Source of the DNA: Cavia porcellus
Lineage: Eukaryota; Chordata; Mammalia; Rodentia; Caviidae
Reading direction: 5' to 3'
DNA: 64,000 bases
NCBI RefSeq assembly: GCF_034190915.1
Contig: NW_026947484.1
Span: 144,388,982-144,452,981 of the forward strand
Shown here: in pieces, positions 20,700-32,560 of the stretch
Position numbering within the stretch: the stretch's first letter is position 1
How the letters are laid out: every line of letters begins with the position of its first letter
The notes under the pieces: model-generated
The model's input: the letters and a program-made list of their open reading frames with translations, nothing else
What the model was told of the DNA's origin: nothing
The model's database searches: none
Program-made: the position numbers and the translations under genes

Positions 20700-23600
20700 C
20701 CAATGAATAGGGCAGCAAATCCAGACCTCAGCAAGGGAGGGAGGATAATCAGTGCCAGATACACCAGCTCAGTGAGGAATGAAATCAAGGTTATGTGGAA
20801 GAGGCTGGCACAGAGACAAAGCTCTACTGGTCCTTATTTTTTGTTTCAGTTTAACATGGTAATGATATAATAGCTTTATGATTTAATTGGCAGGTAGGAG
20901 CCAGAAAGAGATCCCACTGACTTACACAAATGAGAGGTAGGCCCATTGCAGTCCGACAAAGGTTGCTCTTAGTAATTGATTTTCTATTTTCAAAATGAGT
21001 GTTTGGCTCACACCATCCAACATACACACAAGTTAACTGCAACACAGAATACGCTTTGTTCTTTCATTTTGTCAGGCATAGTTGCATTTTAATTATTTAT
21101 GATAATACTTAATAGTATATTAGTAAGTGTCCTGTAGTGTGGCATGTAAAAGTAATGAAGTCTTAGTAATATGAGATCACGATAGAGCTCTCAGCTATTA
21201 AATCTTTGCTGAGAAGTGAAGTAAGACTGCGGGGTTCTTTGTGAGCATTCGGGGATTGCAGATTAAGGAGGTGAAAATTAGCAAAGTTTTTCAGTATTAC
21301 ATTTATGAAGTATATGGTGATATTTTTAAATACATTGAATATGACTAATATGTTTGACTATGACAAATATGTTAAGATCTATATTCTTTTATGAGTGCTG
21401 CTTAGTAGATATTAAAACTGCTGAGAGAAAGCCTCCGCTGATTTTGTACTTTACGGCACTCTTTTCTATACTTCACTTTTTATTTCTGACTTCTACAAAA
21501 CATACTCTATCTCCAGATTATTAAGAATAATATGAGCATGTGAAAGTTTTTTTTAAATTTTAAATTAATCTCTCTTATGGTTATGGATGGAATTATAATC
21601 ATTTCCTGAGGAAAAATAAGATTAATGTTTTAAAAGTTATATAAAGACTTAACTTCATATTTTTGCTAGTGGAATATTTTACATATTTTTTTTACTTAAA
21701 TATTTTGTTACAGCCAACTTTCCAATTCTAAATTCCAGAAATAAATTTTACAAGATCCAATTGAATGAATGTCTGCCTGAGACGCCACCAAAGCCTACCT
21801 CCAAACACAGCCCCCTCCGCCAGAGAGGACCCTCTGTGTCTGCAGCATGGTCTTTGTTCTTTTCCACCATTTTAGCAGTGTTTGCCCAGTGCCTTTGTCT
21901 GAGTAATTGAAAATACTTCCCAGCCCTTTCTGGCCTTTCTTTGCAAGCCATGTCTTTCCCTTCTTTGAGTAGCTCCTTCCTCGCTTCCTTCCAATTTTCT
22001 CCTCATCCCTCTGCTCTCCCACAACTCATCCTTTATCCTCTTAAAAACCTTTGTTGGCACCATTTCTTTATACTAATCAGTTCTTTTCTCTCATTCACTA
22101 GGTCTATGGGTTCCATTTATTTTCTCTGTCCTTCCCTCATACTACTCTGACAGAAGACTGAAATAACATTTTGCCTAGTTACTAAAACATTGAGAATATC
22201 TGCACTTTGAGGTTGTACAAGTAGCCAATTTTTATTTTTGAGTTCCCATAGGTACTTCAAATTCATTGATAAAAGAACAGAAATTGAATACACATATAAG
22301 AACAATCACAGAAAGAATGGTCTATTACATTAGTGCAAACATAAACACTAAGAGAGAAAGGTGGCCCTATCTCTATCTTCATAATTAATAGTTAAAGCAA
22401 GCTTGCAAATAAATATCAAAATTTTTGACCTGGGTTATTGTTTTGGCCACCAACATACTATGAAATTGTTTTGTCTATAAAATGAAAAACATATGCATAT
22501 ATATTTAATCATTCATAGCTATTAAAATATGTATTTCTCTAATAATTGACACTAAACTATTTAGAAACTTGATAATAGGAATTAATAGCACTGCTCATGA
22601 ACACAAATGCTATGCAAGAACACAGCAAGAACAAACAACTAGAAAATATTACACACCAGCTTTCCCCAGAGAAGGCCTTGGGCCCAGTTTGGTAATAGCA
22701 CATATCAATATATTTGGAAAACATGAAGAGTATTTGGGAAGTTTCTTCAAGAGGTTTGATCATGGTTGTACAGCCTTCCTCCTTGTATCAACCTTTGGTT
22801 CCAAGTGCTTATTTCCAAGGAGATATACCAGGGAGAATAAAGTAGAGCAGATTTCAGAGTTGTGGCTCCAAAATATCAAGACATTAGAAAAAAAAAATCA
22901 TGAGTTCTTAAATCTAGGAACTTGGGCACATGAAGGAAAGCAACTCAGGAGCTCTGGCCTAGTGTGATCATATTCCACTGCAATGGGACTGTGACAGAAA
23001 CAGACACTGCCTACTCTGAAGCCAGAGTGCTGTGGAAGTATAGCCAGTATCGCCCAACAGGATTAACCATTAAGAAACACAGCAGACAGTAAGACAGAGG
23101 ACGACCTGACAAGAGTAATTTCCAAACTGAGATATCTGCATCCCTATATGTATTCATTTATACATACAAATAAATATGCATTTATGGATAAATATGCACA
23201 TGAACCTATATAACACAAAAACTCTGCGCCTTGCATCAGAGAAATGCTTGAGGTAGAAGGTCTAGGTAAGTTTCTGCATAGCGACACCACTCTTTTTTTG
23301 TAGTCCAAATGTACATAGGAATTTGTGAAATAGGACATATTCTATACTCTACTGTTCTCTAGTGTTATGAACTAGATAGCTTGAATATTCTCAGCTGTGA
23401 AACACTTAGAAATTTTGCAGAAAAATGAAAAACAACTATAGAATACATTCTTTTTTGCTCATAGGCATGCTTACAAGAAAGGAAAAACTACAGGTTTTCA
23501 AAAAAGAGAAAGAAATTGACAGGCAGTGCTGTGAGTTAGAGCTGATGTTTTATTGTGACTAGGAAGAGGTTGACATTCTCAGGAATTAAGGAACAGGCAG

Positions 23601-23790
23601 CACAGCCCGGAAGCCTGAGAAGGAAAAGAGATGCAACCGAGACTCCACTTACAAATCTGGAAGTGGACAGCATACATTTAAAACCCCTTACCTTTACATA
23701 GAAAAACAGCAAGGATACTTTCTGTAATAATAATTTTAAAAACACATATTCTGCTTTGTACTGAAGTGCTTTCAAATTGATAATAGAAAT
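20700..23790. other. Unique noncoding sequence
   Basis: No gene or firmly recognised repeat. Pyrimidine-rich DNA at 21940-22140 gives several overlapping short frames on both strands. A 132-codon frame at 22569-22967 (+) has no recognised domain. Consensus-like GTAAGT at 23266 has no matching upstream acceptor with an open frame. Confidence 0.4.
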
Positions 23791-23799
23791 GTGAGCATA

Positions 23800-24790
23800 G
23801 AGCCCCTTAATCTAAGAAATTTATATGTCATAGCCCCAAACTGGTATGCTATATCCAACCAACAAAATGTTAATGGAGGGGTAAACTCAGTCTCCAAGAG
23901 ACTGAATATGATTCTTCCAGATAATATTAACCCAAAATGAACTCACAAATCAGAATTTACAAAACATAGTAGGAAATAATTCTCTATAAGTAAGAATCAT
24001 CAAACGCCAGAAGCAGATGATTGTGCACTTCTTATCCATCCATACGAAGTTTAGATACCATAAATAACAATACTTTAAGATGCTCAAAGTTTTTTTAAAA
24101 AATGAAAGAATAATAAAAGACTAGCATACCATAAAAGGACTAGTCAGCTATTGAAAAAGAAGCAAATACTGACGATAGAACACATGCATTCTTAAAACAT
24201 AGTCACTGAAAATATAACATTAACCATCTATTTGAGCACAAGATTTTATCTAAAGGAAAAATTAAGAAATGGAAATATAGATCTCTGAAAATTATTCTTA
24301 TAATGTAGTATAGAATGATAAGAGAGAATGGAAGAGAGATAGTCCAAAGGAGTTCAGAAGAGAGCAGAGAAAATGGAGAAGACATAATATTGAAATAATT
24401 AGAGAACTCTTCCAAAATTTGTGTGACCGCACATGATTAGATTTAGGAAGTACAAATAGTGTTATGCATGGTAAGTACAATTAAATTCATAACTAGACAC
24501 GTTATAGGAAAGCTTCTGAACATCTGAACCAACAAAATTAACTTCTACCACCAGAGATAAAGAAAAACAATATTTAAAATAATAAAATTAGGACCCAGGA
24601 TTTAGCTCAGTGGCGTAAGCACCTGCCTGGCAAGCACAAGGTCGTGAGTTCAATCCCTGGGACCAAATAAATAAGTGAATACATAAAATTAATACTGATG
24701 GCAGAATGGTCACAGTAATAATAAAACTTAAAAAGAAAGTGGAATAACACTTCAATAAGGTGAAAGCAAATGACTGAGGACTATAGTACA
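23800..24790 (+). mobile_element. Ancient L1/HAL1 remnant
   Basis: From about 24340 the sequence reads AAAGGAGTTCAGAAGAGAGC, ATAATATTGAAATAATTAGA, GAACTCTTCCAAAATTTGTG, then ATAACTAGACACGTTATAGG, AAAGCTTCTGAACATCTGAA. This parallels the L1/HAL1 segment 'gaagagataatggc(c)gagaactttccaaaatt ... cacctagacacatcatagtaaaactgctgaa'. The part before 24120 is assigned by continuity and is weaker. It is interrupted by the ID SINE at 24591-24682. No open frame survives. Confidence 0.55.
24591..24682 (+). repeat. ID SINE with 9-bp TSD
   Basis: Body: GACCCAGGATTTAGCTCAGT, GGCGTAAGCACCTGCCTGGC, AAGCACAAGGTCGTGAGTTC, AATCCCTGGGACC, with a short A-rich tail AAATAAATAAGTGAATAC. The direct repeat ATAAAATTA flanks it (24582-24590 and 24683-24691). 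A box (TTAGCTCAGTGG) and B box (GTCGTGAGTTCAATCC) are intact. It sits inside the older L1/HAL1 relic. Confidence 0.92.
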
Positions 24791-24799
24791 TGCTATTTC

Positions 24800-25455
24800 A
24801 ATTACCCTCCAGAGATAAATAGGCTTTTACCATCATCCCTATCCAAACTTTCTCTGATGTCATGACTGATGGTGACATAGCACATGCAAAGAAGCAAGCA
24901 AAGGTTTACTAGTCACAGATCAAGGATTTTGAGGATAATGAGAATCTCAAAGAAAAATGGTTGTGGGGTGTCTGTGTACTATCCAGAGCCTGCGTGATTT
25001 ACACTTTCTACCATCTACAAAGGAAGGTACCTAACAAGCCAGTTAAAGTTATCTTGTATCCCTTTGCATGTGAAGGTGCATTGCTACTGAGAGAATGTTG
25101 AAATAGACTCAGAGCAGATTTAACCAAATCCAGGAACACTTACAAGCTTTGATTTTATGGTGTTTCTTTCTCACGGCAAAAGCAAAGCTCCATGCACACA
25201 AGTGTCCATTGCTGTTTTCTACAAACCTGAATTTAGCAATCTCTTCTAGCTTCCTGTGGACTGAGCACCACATTCTTTTGTCCTCTGCTTTTGATTTTAC
25301 AGGCTGTACCCCTCAAGTACATACTGGTACACAACTATTGCTCTGTGGCTTCCCCCAAGACAAAATGGGCTGAGTGTTAAATTCACAGACCCTGGGGATT
25401 TTTTCCACCGAATTTCACCCACTTCTTGCTATGTTCATAGTAAAATCTTTGTTCT
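24800..25455. other. Unique noncoding sequence
   Basis: Nothing recognised. Short frames only. Confidence 0.45.
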
Positions 25456-25459
25456 TGGT

Positions 25460-25705
25460 CTAAACCAGTACTGTCCAAACTAAATACAGTATGAGCCATG
25501 GATGACATTTTCTAGTAAATACATTAAAATAAATAAAAACAGATAAAATTGATGATATTCTTCATTTACTCTATCTAAAAAGTATAAAAAATTGAAATAT
25601 GCTGATGACATATTTTCTAAGATTTCAAAATAAAGTATGAGTTTTATACATAGGACATCTCCATCAGATACCAAATTTTCATTAGAAATACATGATATGG
25701 ATTTA
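25460..25705. repeat. Ancient interspersed repeat, probably DNA-transposon type
   Basis: CCAGTACTGTCCAAACTAAA, ACAGTATGAGCCATGGATGA, and TTTTCTAGTAAATACATTAA follow a well-known mammalian repeat that begins 'cagtgctgtccaatagaaatataatgtgagccacat...ctagtagccacattaaaa'. I recognise the pattern but am not sure of its family name or orientation. Confidence 0.5.
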
Positions 25706-25709
25706 TGTT

Positions 25710-26190
25710 TCATAAAATTTCTAAATTAAAAAATATATATGCCTAAGTAGTTTCAAGCACATAAAAATGATTTTAATAAACTGAATTAAGTGTGAATTTT
25801 AAAGTTCAAATGTAAATTAATTTAAATTAAAGAGTTACTTTCTCTAGCTCCCTAGGCTCTTGTTCAGCTTTCAGTGGACACATGTGTGCTCACAGCCCCT
25901 CCGTTAGACACAGAGACCTTTTTTAAAAGTAGGCCTTCATCTCAGAGCCACACCTTGTGTCAGAAAAACGGGAAGGCACCCAATCTCTATAAACAACACC
26001 CAAATGTCTTACACCAAGAGGCCAAACTCTTCCTAAATTCCAAAATACTGGACCCAGTACAGATCCACAGCAACTTCCTACTGAGCTAGGCAAAATTAAC
26101 CATTCCTTCCTCTGTTCCTCTACCTCTGCTTTAGGCTTTATTCCAAAAGACAGGTTTATTGGTCCCTGTCTCCTTGGTGGGCTACTATCG
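25710..26190. other. Unique noncoding sequence
   Basis: A+T-rich to 25840, then mixed. A 71-codon frame at 25874-26089 has no recognised features. Confidence 0.4.
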
Positions 26191-26204
26191 CATAACCCTA
26201 AAGG

Positions 26205-26400
26205 ACAGGATCTGTCAGTTCAGAGGATGTAGGTTTGATTCCTACTTGATTCCCATTTATTGCCTGCATAATCTTAGTAACATTGTTTAATTTTTCTGAG
26301 CTTCCATTTCCTAATCAACAAGATGGGAATGATAATAATAGTAATGATAATACTTAATTATGTGCTACAGTGAAGACTCAAAGTGATGAAGTCCAAAGAA
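26205..26400 (+). repeat. MIR SINE
   Basis: GGTTTGATTCCTACTTGATT, TGAGCTTCCATTTCCTAATC, AACAAGATGGGAATGATAAT, AATAGTAATG and GTGCTACAGTGAAGACTCAA follow the MIR sense consensus through the 'cctcatctgtaaaatggggataataatagta' landmark. Confidence 0.75.
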
Positions 26401-26448
26401 CTTCACTTTGTGCTGGAGCTTATATGAAATGCACAGAGAATGTTAGAA

Positions 26449-26467
26449 TATATATATACATATATAC

Positions 26468-26523
<56 letters not shown>

Positions 26524-26528
26524 TTTTT
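26449..26528. repeat. (TA)n microsatellite joined to poly-T
   Basis: Alternating TA from 26449 with CATATA interruptions, then a pure TA run, then 14 T (26515-26528). The TA run is self-complementary and can extrude a hairpin or cruciform. Confidence 0.95.
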
Positions 26529-26529
26529 G

Positions 26530-28700
26530 GCACTACAATGCAATGTTTTTAAGGTAGAGTCTCTGCTGTAGGTTGCTCCCTAAGTCCGCATCACTTCTAA
26601 ATCAACACCACTTCCTAGCACTATGCTGTGTAGGCGCTCCTACATCTGAGTATGCAGTCTTCATTCCCCATCCTGGTGACATCTCCATTTTTTAATCTCT
26701 TCTACTTGCTTTACCATTTTGTCTTCTCAGTCTCAACAATCACAAAAGTGTCCAGAGATAGATAAAAATAAAAACTAAAATTTTAAAAACCCATTTCCCA
26801 TGACAAAACAGTCATGCAACAGAAATGAAAATTTAATCTTAGGAACGTGATGTAATAGGGATGGCTGGCGCAGAGCCATGTCACAGTGCAGAGGCAGTAA
26901 AGCACTGTCTCTGGGGTCAGCACGTCAATCTCACATAGGGTCCTCCTCCCAGGGTCTTCCAAAGGCATCCGGAAGTTGTCTGCATGTGGATTCTCTGAAT
27001 AAAAAGCTTCAAACTCCATCGCAGTGGCTTCCATTACCAGATGCAATCAGTTAATAAGCTAGCAGCCCTACTTGCTGAAAAGTGACCTAGCCAGGACTGA
27101 GAGGACCAGGTAACTACGTGGAACAGATGAAACAAAAAGACTGGACTGGCTCTTCTCTCTCTGTTTTTAAAAACCAAAGTTCCATCAATGCATTCTTTAA
27201 CTCTGCTTTGAAAACTGCTTCCCCACCACTCTGAGCCACCCCCTGCTTGGCCTCATTCCTTAAACTCACTAAGTTATTACAGTTAATACCGTGGTTAATG
27301 GTTTCTGGAAAGACTATCTCTATCAGCATCTGAGTGTACACATTTTGGCCTAAATATTGAGAAATGGTAGGTATGTCATGCAAAGCCTGGGTGTGCCTGC
27401 CTGTAGAAAGTAGTTCATTAAGATTAATGTTTTACAGAGTGACTAATGGGAAGGGAACGAGCGAGACCTTTTCCTCTCTGACTCTGCAGAGGTTTCATCT
27501 AAGCTTTCAAACAGGTTTCTCTGGAATGCAGCTGGTCACTATGGAAGACTTTACTCAGACATATGGAACTTTAAAAGCTTGATTTTTTAACTTTTGTATA
27601 CTATGGCAATTTCTTGAAAATCAAATGGCAGAACCTAAACAGAAGACTGACTGCCAAAACGCATGCCCAGTTGGGGAAAAGCGATTGGGGAATCTTCCAG
27701 CACACTGTGAGAGCTTCAAGTGCAGCCTGGGAGAACTCTGTATTACCTTCTGTTCTCCTTCCTGAGCTCTGCCAGACTTTTGTTTGAAAAAAGCAACTTT
27801 ATGCAGCAGTACATTTGTTACGTCCCAGCTGAGAATACTTTCCACGTTGGCTCCTACTTTAACTGGAGTGAAATGGCTTGCTCTCTTAAGTTACATACAA
27901 GAGTGCAAAAAGACTCAGAGCAGGTGACATACCACTCAGGGATAGGAGACAGCCCGGGGATCGGGGGACATTCCTATTACACCAAGTGCAGGATAATCGG
28001 AGTTTTCTGTATAAGCAGTGTAGTCAGCTAACAGAGTCCAATTCTTTCCTAGGGTAATGCGACTGTTAGTCCTCATCAAAAGGGTGGGGGAGAAATTGCT
28101 GCTTTATCAATAAAAGCATACAGAGCTGCATACTGACACAAAGAAGTTCTCAGTATAATTTATGGCATTTCATCATGTTGAACTGCATTCCAAGTAATTC
28201 ACCCTGGCAGTTTTACTCTCAAAATGGAAATCTCAGTATTTTTCTTGCCTTCATCAAATAAAATGAGTTTGTGTTCAACTGTAGTCCATACACTTGATAA
28301 TTTGTCTGACTGGGTAAGGTTATTAGCAATTTAAGAAATAAACCCATTTGGATTTTCAGAGAGTTAACAGAAATAGGAGATTGCTGTGATGATCTCTTAA
28401 AAATTACGATGTAACATACAAAAGTGAGATTTAAATAATAAGATTTTCCTTATACCAACAACACCGGGGAAATTCCAACTCAGACTCCCGCGATTAATTT
28501 CCAGGGATTATGTGACTGGTATTGAAGTCAGTGAAAGATACATTTTACAAAAGCTGAGAGGTCAATTCAGTTCAGAAAAATGGACCAAACAGCACACTTC
28601 CTTTAGAGTTCCCGTGGTTGAAATGCATCCCGATCAATCAGAGAAGAGTTTTGTCAGATTCTCCAGGCTGGCCAGAGCAAAGTGGCGGCGGACAGTGGTC
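26530..28700. other. Unique noncoding sequence, possible conserved blocks
   Basis: No repeat recognised. 26780-28030 is more balanced in composition and carries scattered CpGs (for example CCCGGGGATCGGGGG near 27953). 28050-28340 is complex A+T-rich DNA with the texture of conserved noncoding sequence. Several 70-100-codon frames on both strands lack recognisable motifs. Confidence 0.35.
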
Positions 28701-28734
28701 ACAGCCCGAGGATACCAAGGCCTTGGTTCATAGA

Positions 28735-28870
28735 ATACTGAACCTGAGAGGATATTTAAAGATCACTTTACCCCAGCCTTATAGGTTTGCAAAGGAGGAA
28801 GCTGAGGCTTAGGGAGATTAAATGAGCTGGTCCATGCTACTCAGCCAGTCAGCACAGGGGTTTGTGCCCT
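28735..28870 (-). repeat. MIR-like SINE fragment
   Basis: GCAAAGGAGGAAGCTGAGGC, TTAGGGAGATTAAATGAGCT, GGTCCATGCTACTCAGCCAG matches the antisense MIR core 'gaggaaactgaggc(t/c)cagagaggttaagt(g/a)acttgccca...acacagcta'. The upstream AAGATCACTTTACCCCAG could mean a related core-SINE rather than MIR itself. Confidence 0.65.
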
Positions 28871-28879
28871 TGTCTTTGA

Positions 28880-29390
28880 GAAAAAAAGGTCTTTTCAACT
28901 GATTCATTAATTTTTTTCAGTAATTGTTCACTTGCATCATTGGTTTCCTTTTATTTCATATTTAGTAATGGGGACATAAACGTCTAAGTAAAAATATCTC
29001 TTGAAAAGAATTCTGTTGTTACCATTTTTTAACTTTCATTTAACCTCTCTCAACGTTACAAAGAAAGGGGCAGCATGTTACATTTGGATTCAAGTTTTCC
29101 ATTTACAAAACTTTAAATATCTGCGGTTTGCTAATAATATAAACTATTTACTATTTATCCCAGGCATAGAAGATCAGCAAGCGTAAGTGCCTTAGGAAAG
29201 GCAACACTATCCAGTCCCTAGGAGCATTTAGAACACACCAGGTTTTCATTGTTTGCACTACCTAAATTGTGAATGGATAACTGAAGCCAAGAGGTCAACT
29301 ACTCTAAAGTACTTACTATAAGGAATTAAAATAATGCTGCTATTTCCCACTTCATATGTAAGAAATAAGATTTAAGCTTAAAAAGAAATC
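28880..29390. other. Unique noncoding sequence
   Basis: No feature recognised. Confidence 0.45.
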
Positions 29391-29394
29391 CCAC

Positions 29395-29580
29395 CTTTGC
29401 TTTATACTAGCTTGGAGATATTAGTTAAACAAAGTCTTTCATTCTCAATTTTCTCATCATTTTAATGGTGATAAAGATAATGATAGGTTTTCAGGAACAA
29501 TTAAGTGGCCAATATATGTAGAGAAAAAGTATATATCTCATTGTTCAGCATAAATACCACTCTATAACTGGTACTGTACT
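29395..29580 (+). repeat. MIR SINE fragment
   Basis: GTCTTTCATTCTCAATTTTC, TCATCATTTTAATGGTGATA, AAGATAATGATAGG and CATTGTTCAGCATAAATACC follow the MIR 'cctcagtttcctcatctgtaaaatggggataataa' order with high divergence. Confidence 0.5.
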
Positions 29581-29589
29581 ATTCTAAGC

Positions 29590-30345
29590 TATACTATCAG
29601 GAAGACGTAAGTAATGCCCCTCTTTTATTATTAATATATAATATATATGGTTTTATGTATAGATGATTATGCTTATATGCACATCAATTTTTCTGTGATT
29701 CTGAGTATCTGCAATGACAAGGTATATTTATCTTCTCAGGGCCACTAAGACTGCCTGCTGGCAGCCACTGCAGAGAGCTCAATCAGCCAGCAGAGGAGAC
29801 CAATACCCCCTCACTGATATGGCACCATTCCCCAGAGTGATCAGCCCGCTACCTGGTAGCAGGTTTCTGTGTTGGACTGATTTTATCGGGAATGTACACT
29901 TATACTAGATATGGACTTGCCTTCTCTACACACAATGTTTCTGCCAAAAGCACCATCTGTGGATACACAAAATGCCTTCTCTACCATCACAGCATTCTAT
30001 ATCATACAATTGCAGGCAGCATTGTTTCTGATCAAGTAACTCACTTCACAGCAAATAAAGGGCACTATGAAATTCTCACACTCATGGATTCACTAGGCTC
30101 CGTGTTCCCCAATATACTGAAACAGCTGCTTAAAAGAGTAGTTGAATAGAATAGTTGGAAAATTGAATTTTGTCACCAGCTAGAGTTGAATCATTGTCCT
30201 CCAGGACGCTACATATGCTTCATATCAGTATCTATTATATGATGCTATCTCTGCTAAAGTCAGGAAACTTCGTATAGGCATCAAGTTTTGAAAATGAGAG
30301 TGACTTTGCTCAGTGTTACTTCCCTTGAGCCAGTATAATGAGATC
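29590..30345. other. Unique noncoding sequence
   Basis: Includes a short TAATATATAATATATAT tract at about 29632-29648. Nothing else recognised. Confidence 0.4.
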
Positions 30346-30349
30346 ATGA

Positions 30350-30350
<1 letters not shown>

Positions 30351-30397
<47 letters not shown>

Positions 30398-30408
30398 TTT
30401 TTCTTTTG
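30351..30408. repeat. (TTTC)n microsatellite
   Basis: A pure TTTC array of about 45 nt (30351-30395) continues as TTCTTTTTCTTTT to 30408. The polypurine/polypyrimidine mirror structure can form triplex DNA. Purity suggests it is length-variable. Confidence 0.97.
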
Positions 30409-30409
30409 A

Positions 30410-31490
30410 CACTCCAATGAATTTAATTTTTCCTGGTCTAAAAATATAGTTCCAAAGAAAGAAATACTTCTGCCAAAAAACATGCCAATGATTTCACTGC
30501 ACTAGACATTAAGATTACCACCTGGACATAATAAACTCTTCATGCCTCTGATTTAGCTAGCAAAGATGGAAGTTATCGACTGGTTGGGGTTATCAAGGGA
30601 GACTGAAGTGCTATGCCATAGTGGAGGTACAGAAGTATGTCTACAAACCAGGAGAAGTTATGGAAATGCTTAGTATTACCCAGAGGAAAATTACAACACA
30701 CCAACTCAGGATCTGTGGTATCTCCGAATCTTAAGAAAAATAGTTTGGGTGATTCCATACAAACAATCACAAGTATCTGATGTGGCATAGCTATGTAATT
30801 ACTGGTTGTCAAAGGAGAAAAGAGAATATCACCCAAGGACTTGGTATTCTTTTCAAGGAAAGTGGCTAGCCTTTTCAGTTATATGCAGGGTAACTGTCTC
30901 ATGTCATGCAGAAATTTGAATTTTTTTATGACTTGGAGATGAATTATGGTTTAAAGAAATATGTATGTGCCAAGTCTCTAAAGTATAGGTTACAATAAAC
31001 ATTACTAGGTGTTGTTATGAAAACAGTTTTGAAGTGAATGAAATTCATAATTATTTGACATTAAGTAGATTATTTTACATAATCTGGGAGAGGCCTTATA
31101 AGCACAACCATTCCAGCGAGGCACCGTGATGGACTTCAGACTTTCCTACCTAACTCCTACAATCACAGAAACCAAGCTCATGTCACGTACTTCTTACTAC
31201 ATGTTAGTAATTCTATTAGTAATTCTTCAATGGCTGACTCCTGAATTACATTGTATGTGCATGCACATGCTTACTTATTATTTGCAAGTCATTTTTCTCT
31301 TTGAAAATTGTTTTTCTCTTTTTCCTGTTACGAGGGTCATATCATACTATCACACTAATTTGTAAAGGCTTATCAACTATGTTTAAAACCTTGTTCTCCA
31401 CCCATCATTTGTATTTTATTCTTTAAAATTTAGATATATTTTAAAAATTTATGAATTAATGTTTATCGGTGCTTTATTTTATGATACTGT
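30410..31490. other. Unique noncoding sequence
   Basis: No gene or repeat recognised; open frames are 79-87 codons without motifs. Confidence 0.4.
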
Positions 31491-31496
31491 AATCTT

Positions 31497-31558
31497 ACTA
31501 AGAAACTGGGCCTCGTACATGCTAGACAAGCTTTTACCACTGAGCCACCCACTCAAGT
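31497..31558 (-). repeat. Older ID-type tRNA SINE fragment
   Basis: GGGCCTCGTACATGCTAGAC, AAGCTTTTACCACTGAGCCA is the reverse complement of an ID-type body ('tggctcagtggtaaaagcttgtctagcatgtacgaggccc'). It lacks the 'GGCATAAGCGCC' signature of the younger copies and has no clear TSD. Confidence 0.65.
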
Positions 31559-32149
31559 TCTTCCTTCAGTCACTATCCCTCAACTATTAATTTGCTTTCT
31601 TCAGCACTGGACTTTCTGCTTTCTTCAAGAGGTTTTAATTTAGCCTGGCTTCCATGTGTAGGCGTACTATGCTATTTCCAATAGACATTTTCCCATTCCA
31701 GCTACCGTCCAATATGAATCAACTCATACACTCAGCTATATAAGTAATTTTTGGAACAAAAAGGTGCATCACAGAACAGATATTTTTCTCTATAATTTGG
31801 CTGTTTTGTGCTTAAAAAAGAAGTATCTAAGTTTTCCTCTTGAGTAGTGAGTCTAGGATATAGTACAAGCCCTGCTTTCAGTGAATGTACAAATGGATCA
31901 TAATTAAAGTGTCAAGTAATGAATGAGATCACAGAGGTCTATATCAGGGGCTACGAAATAAGAGGAACCACTTGTGCCAGGAGTATAAAGAGGATTAAAG
32001 AAGGCTTCACGGAGATATCAATAGGTTCCTTTTGTTTCCTACCAACAAAATCTAATTGGTATTATAGTATATTAGGAGCTCAGAGATTAACTTTCAAAAT
32101 TATCTCACACCAAAATTGTCACGCAGGCTTAATAATATTTAACAACTTG

Positions 32150-32244
32150 GGGGCTGGGGATTTAGCTCAGCGGCATAAGCGCCTGCCTTGCAAGCACGTG
32201 GTCGTGACTTCAATCCCTAGTACCGGTAAAAAAAGAAAAAAAAA
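32150..32244 (+). repeat. Young ID SINE with perfect 11-bp TSD
   Basis: Body GGGGCTGGGGATTTAGCTCA, GCGGCATAAGCGCCTGCCTT, GCAAGCACGTGGTCGTGACT, TCAATCCCTAGTACCGG, then an A-rich tail AAAAAAAGAAAAAAAAA. TTAACAACTTG flanks it exactly at 32139-32149 and 32245-32255. Pol III A and B boxes are intact apart from GTGACTTC in the B box. It is one of the best-preserved copies in the window. Confidence 0.95.
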
Positions 32245-32282
32245 TTAACAACTTGCAACATCCCAGTTAACCATCTTTGCCT

Positions 32283-32560
32283 ATTTCCTTTGATGGTTTT
32301 TTGTTGTTTTTGACTTCTGTTAGTACATGTTTGCAGTGCATAGTGATTACATTCACTGTAGGGCATTGGCATCTGTGCAGAACACATTTCAATTCACTCC
32401 ACCCACTTTTAATTTTTATCATCAGGTTCATAGACTTATAACACTTTATAAATTTATTATCATATATACAGATAGAAAACCAGACGAATAGGCCAAAGAA
32501 CCTATAAAACATGTAAGACAATTGTCCTAAATCAAGGTACCCTTTTAGGTCACTCCCCAC
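32283..32560 (-). mobile_element. L1-type 3' end, minus strand
   Basis: Starts with a T-rich tract (TTTTTTGTTGTTTTTGAC) and TTCTGTTAGTACATGTTTGC, AGTGCATAGTGATTACATTC, ACTGTAGGGCATTGGC. The same series (TTCATTAGTACATGTTTGC...GTATTACATTC...TAGGGAATTGGC) recurs at 53222-53320. Read on the minus strand it ends 'tgcaaacatgtactaa(c/t)' plus an A-rich tail, typical of a retroposon 3' end. The 5' limit is a guess. Confidence 0.6.

Noticed and set aside
22569..22967. 132-codon plus-strand frame
   Set aside because: No recognised domain, A+T-rich codon pattern, no splice or promoter support.
24601..24660. tRNA-Ala gene
   Set aside because: The tRNA-like A and B boxes belong to an ID SINE. There is no complete cloverleaf, and it has an A-rich tail and a TSD. 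The same applies to the other ID copies.
26783..27383. Two adjacent minus-strand frames of 87 and 89 codons
   Set aside because: No domain, no shared frame, no splice sites that would join them.
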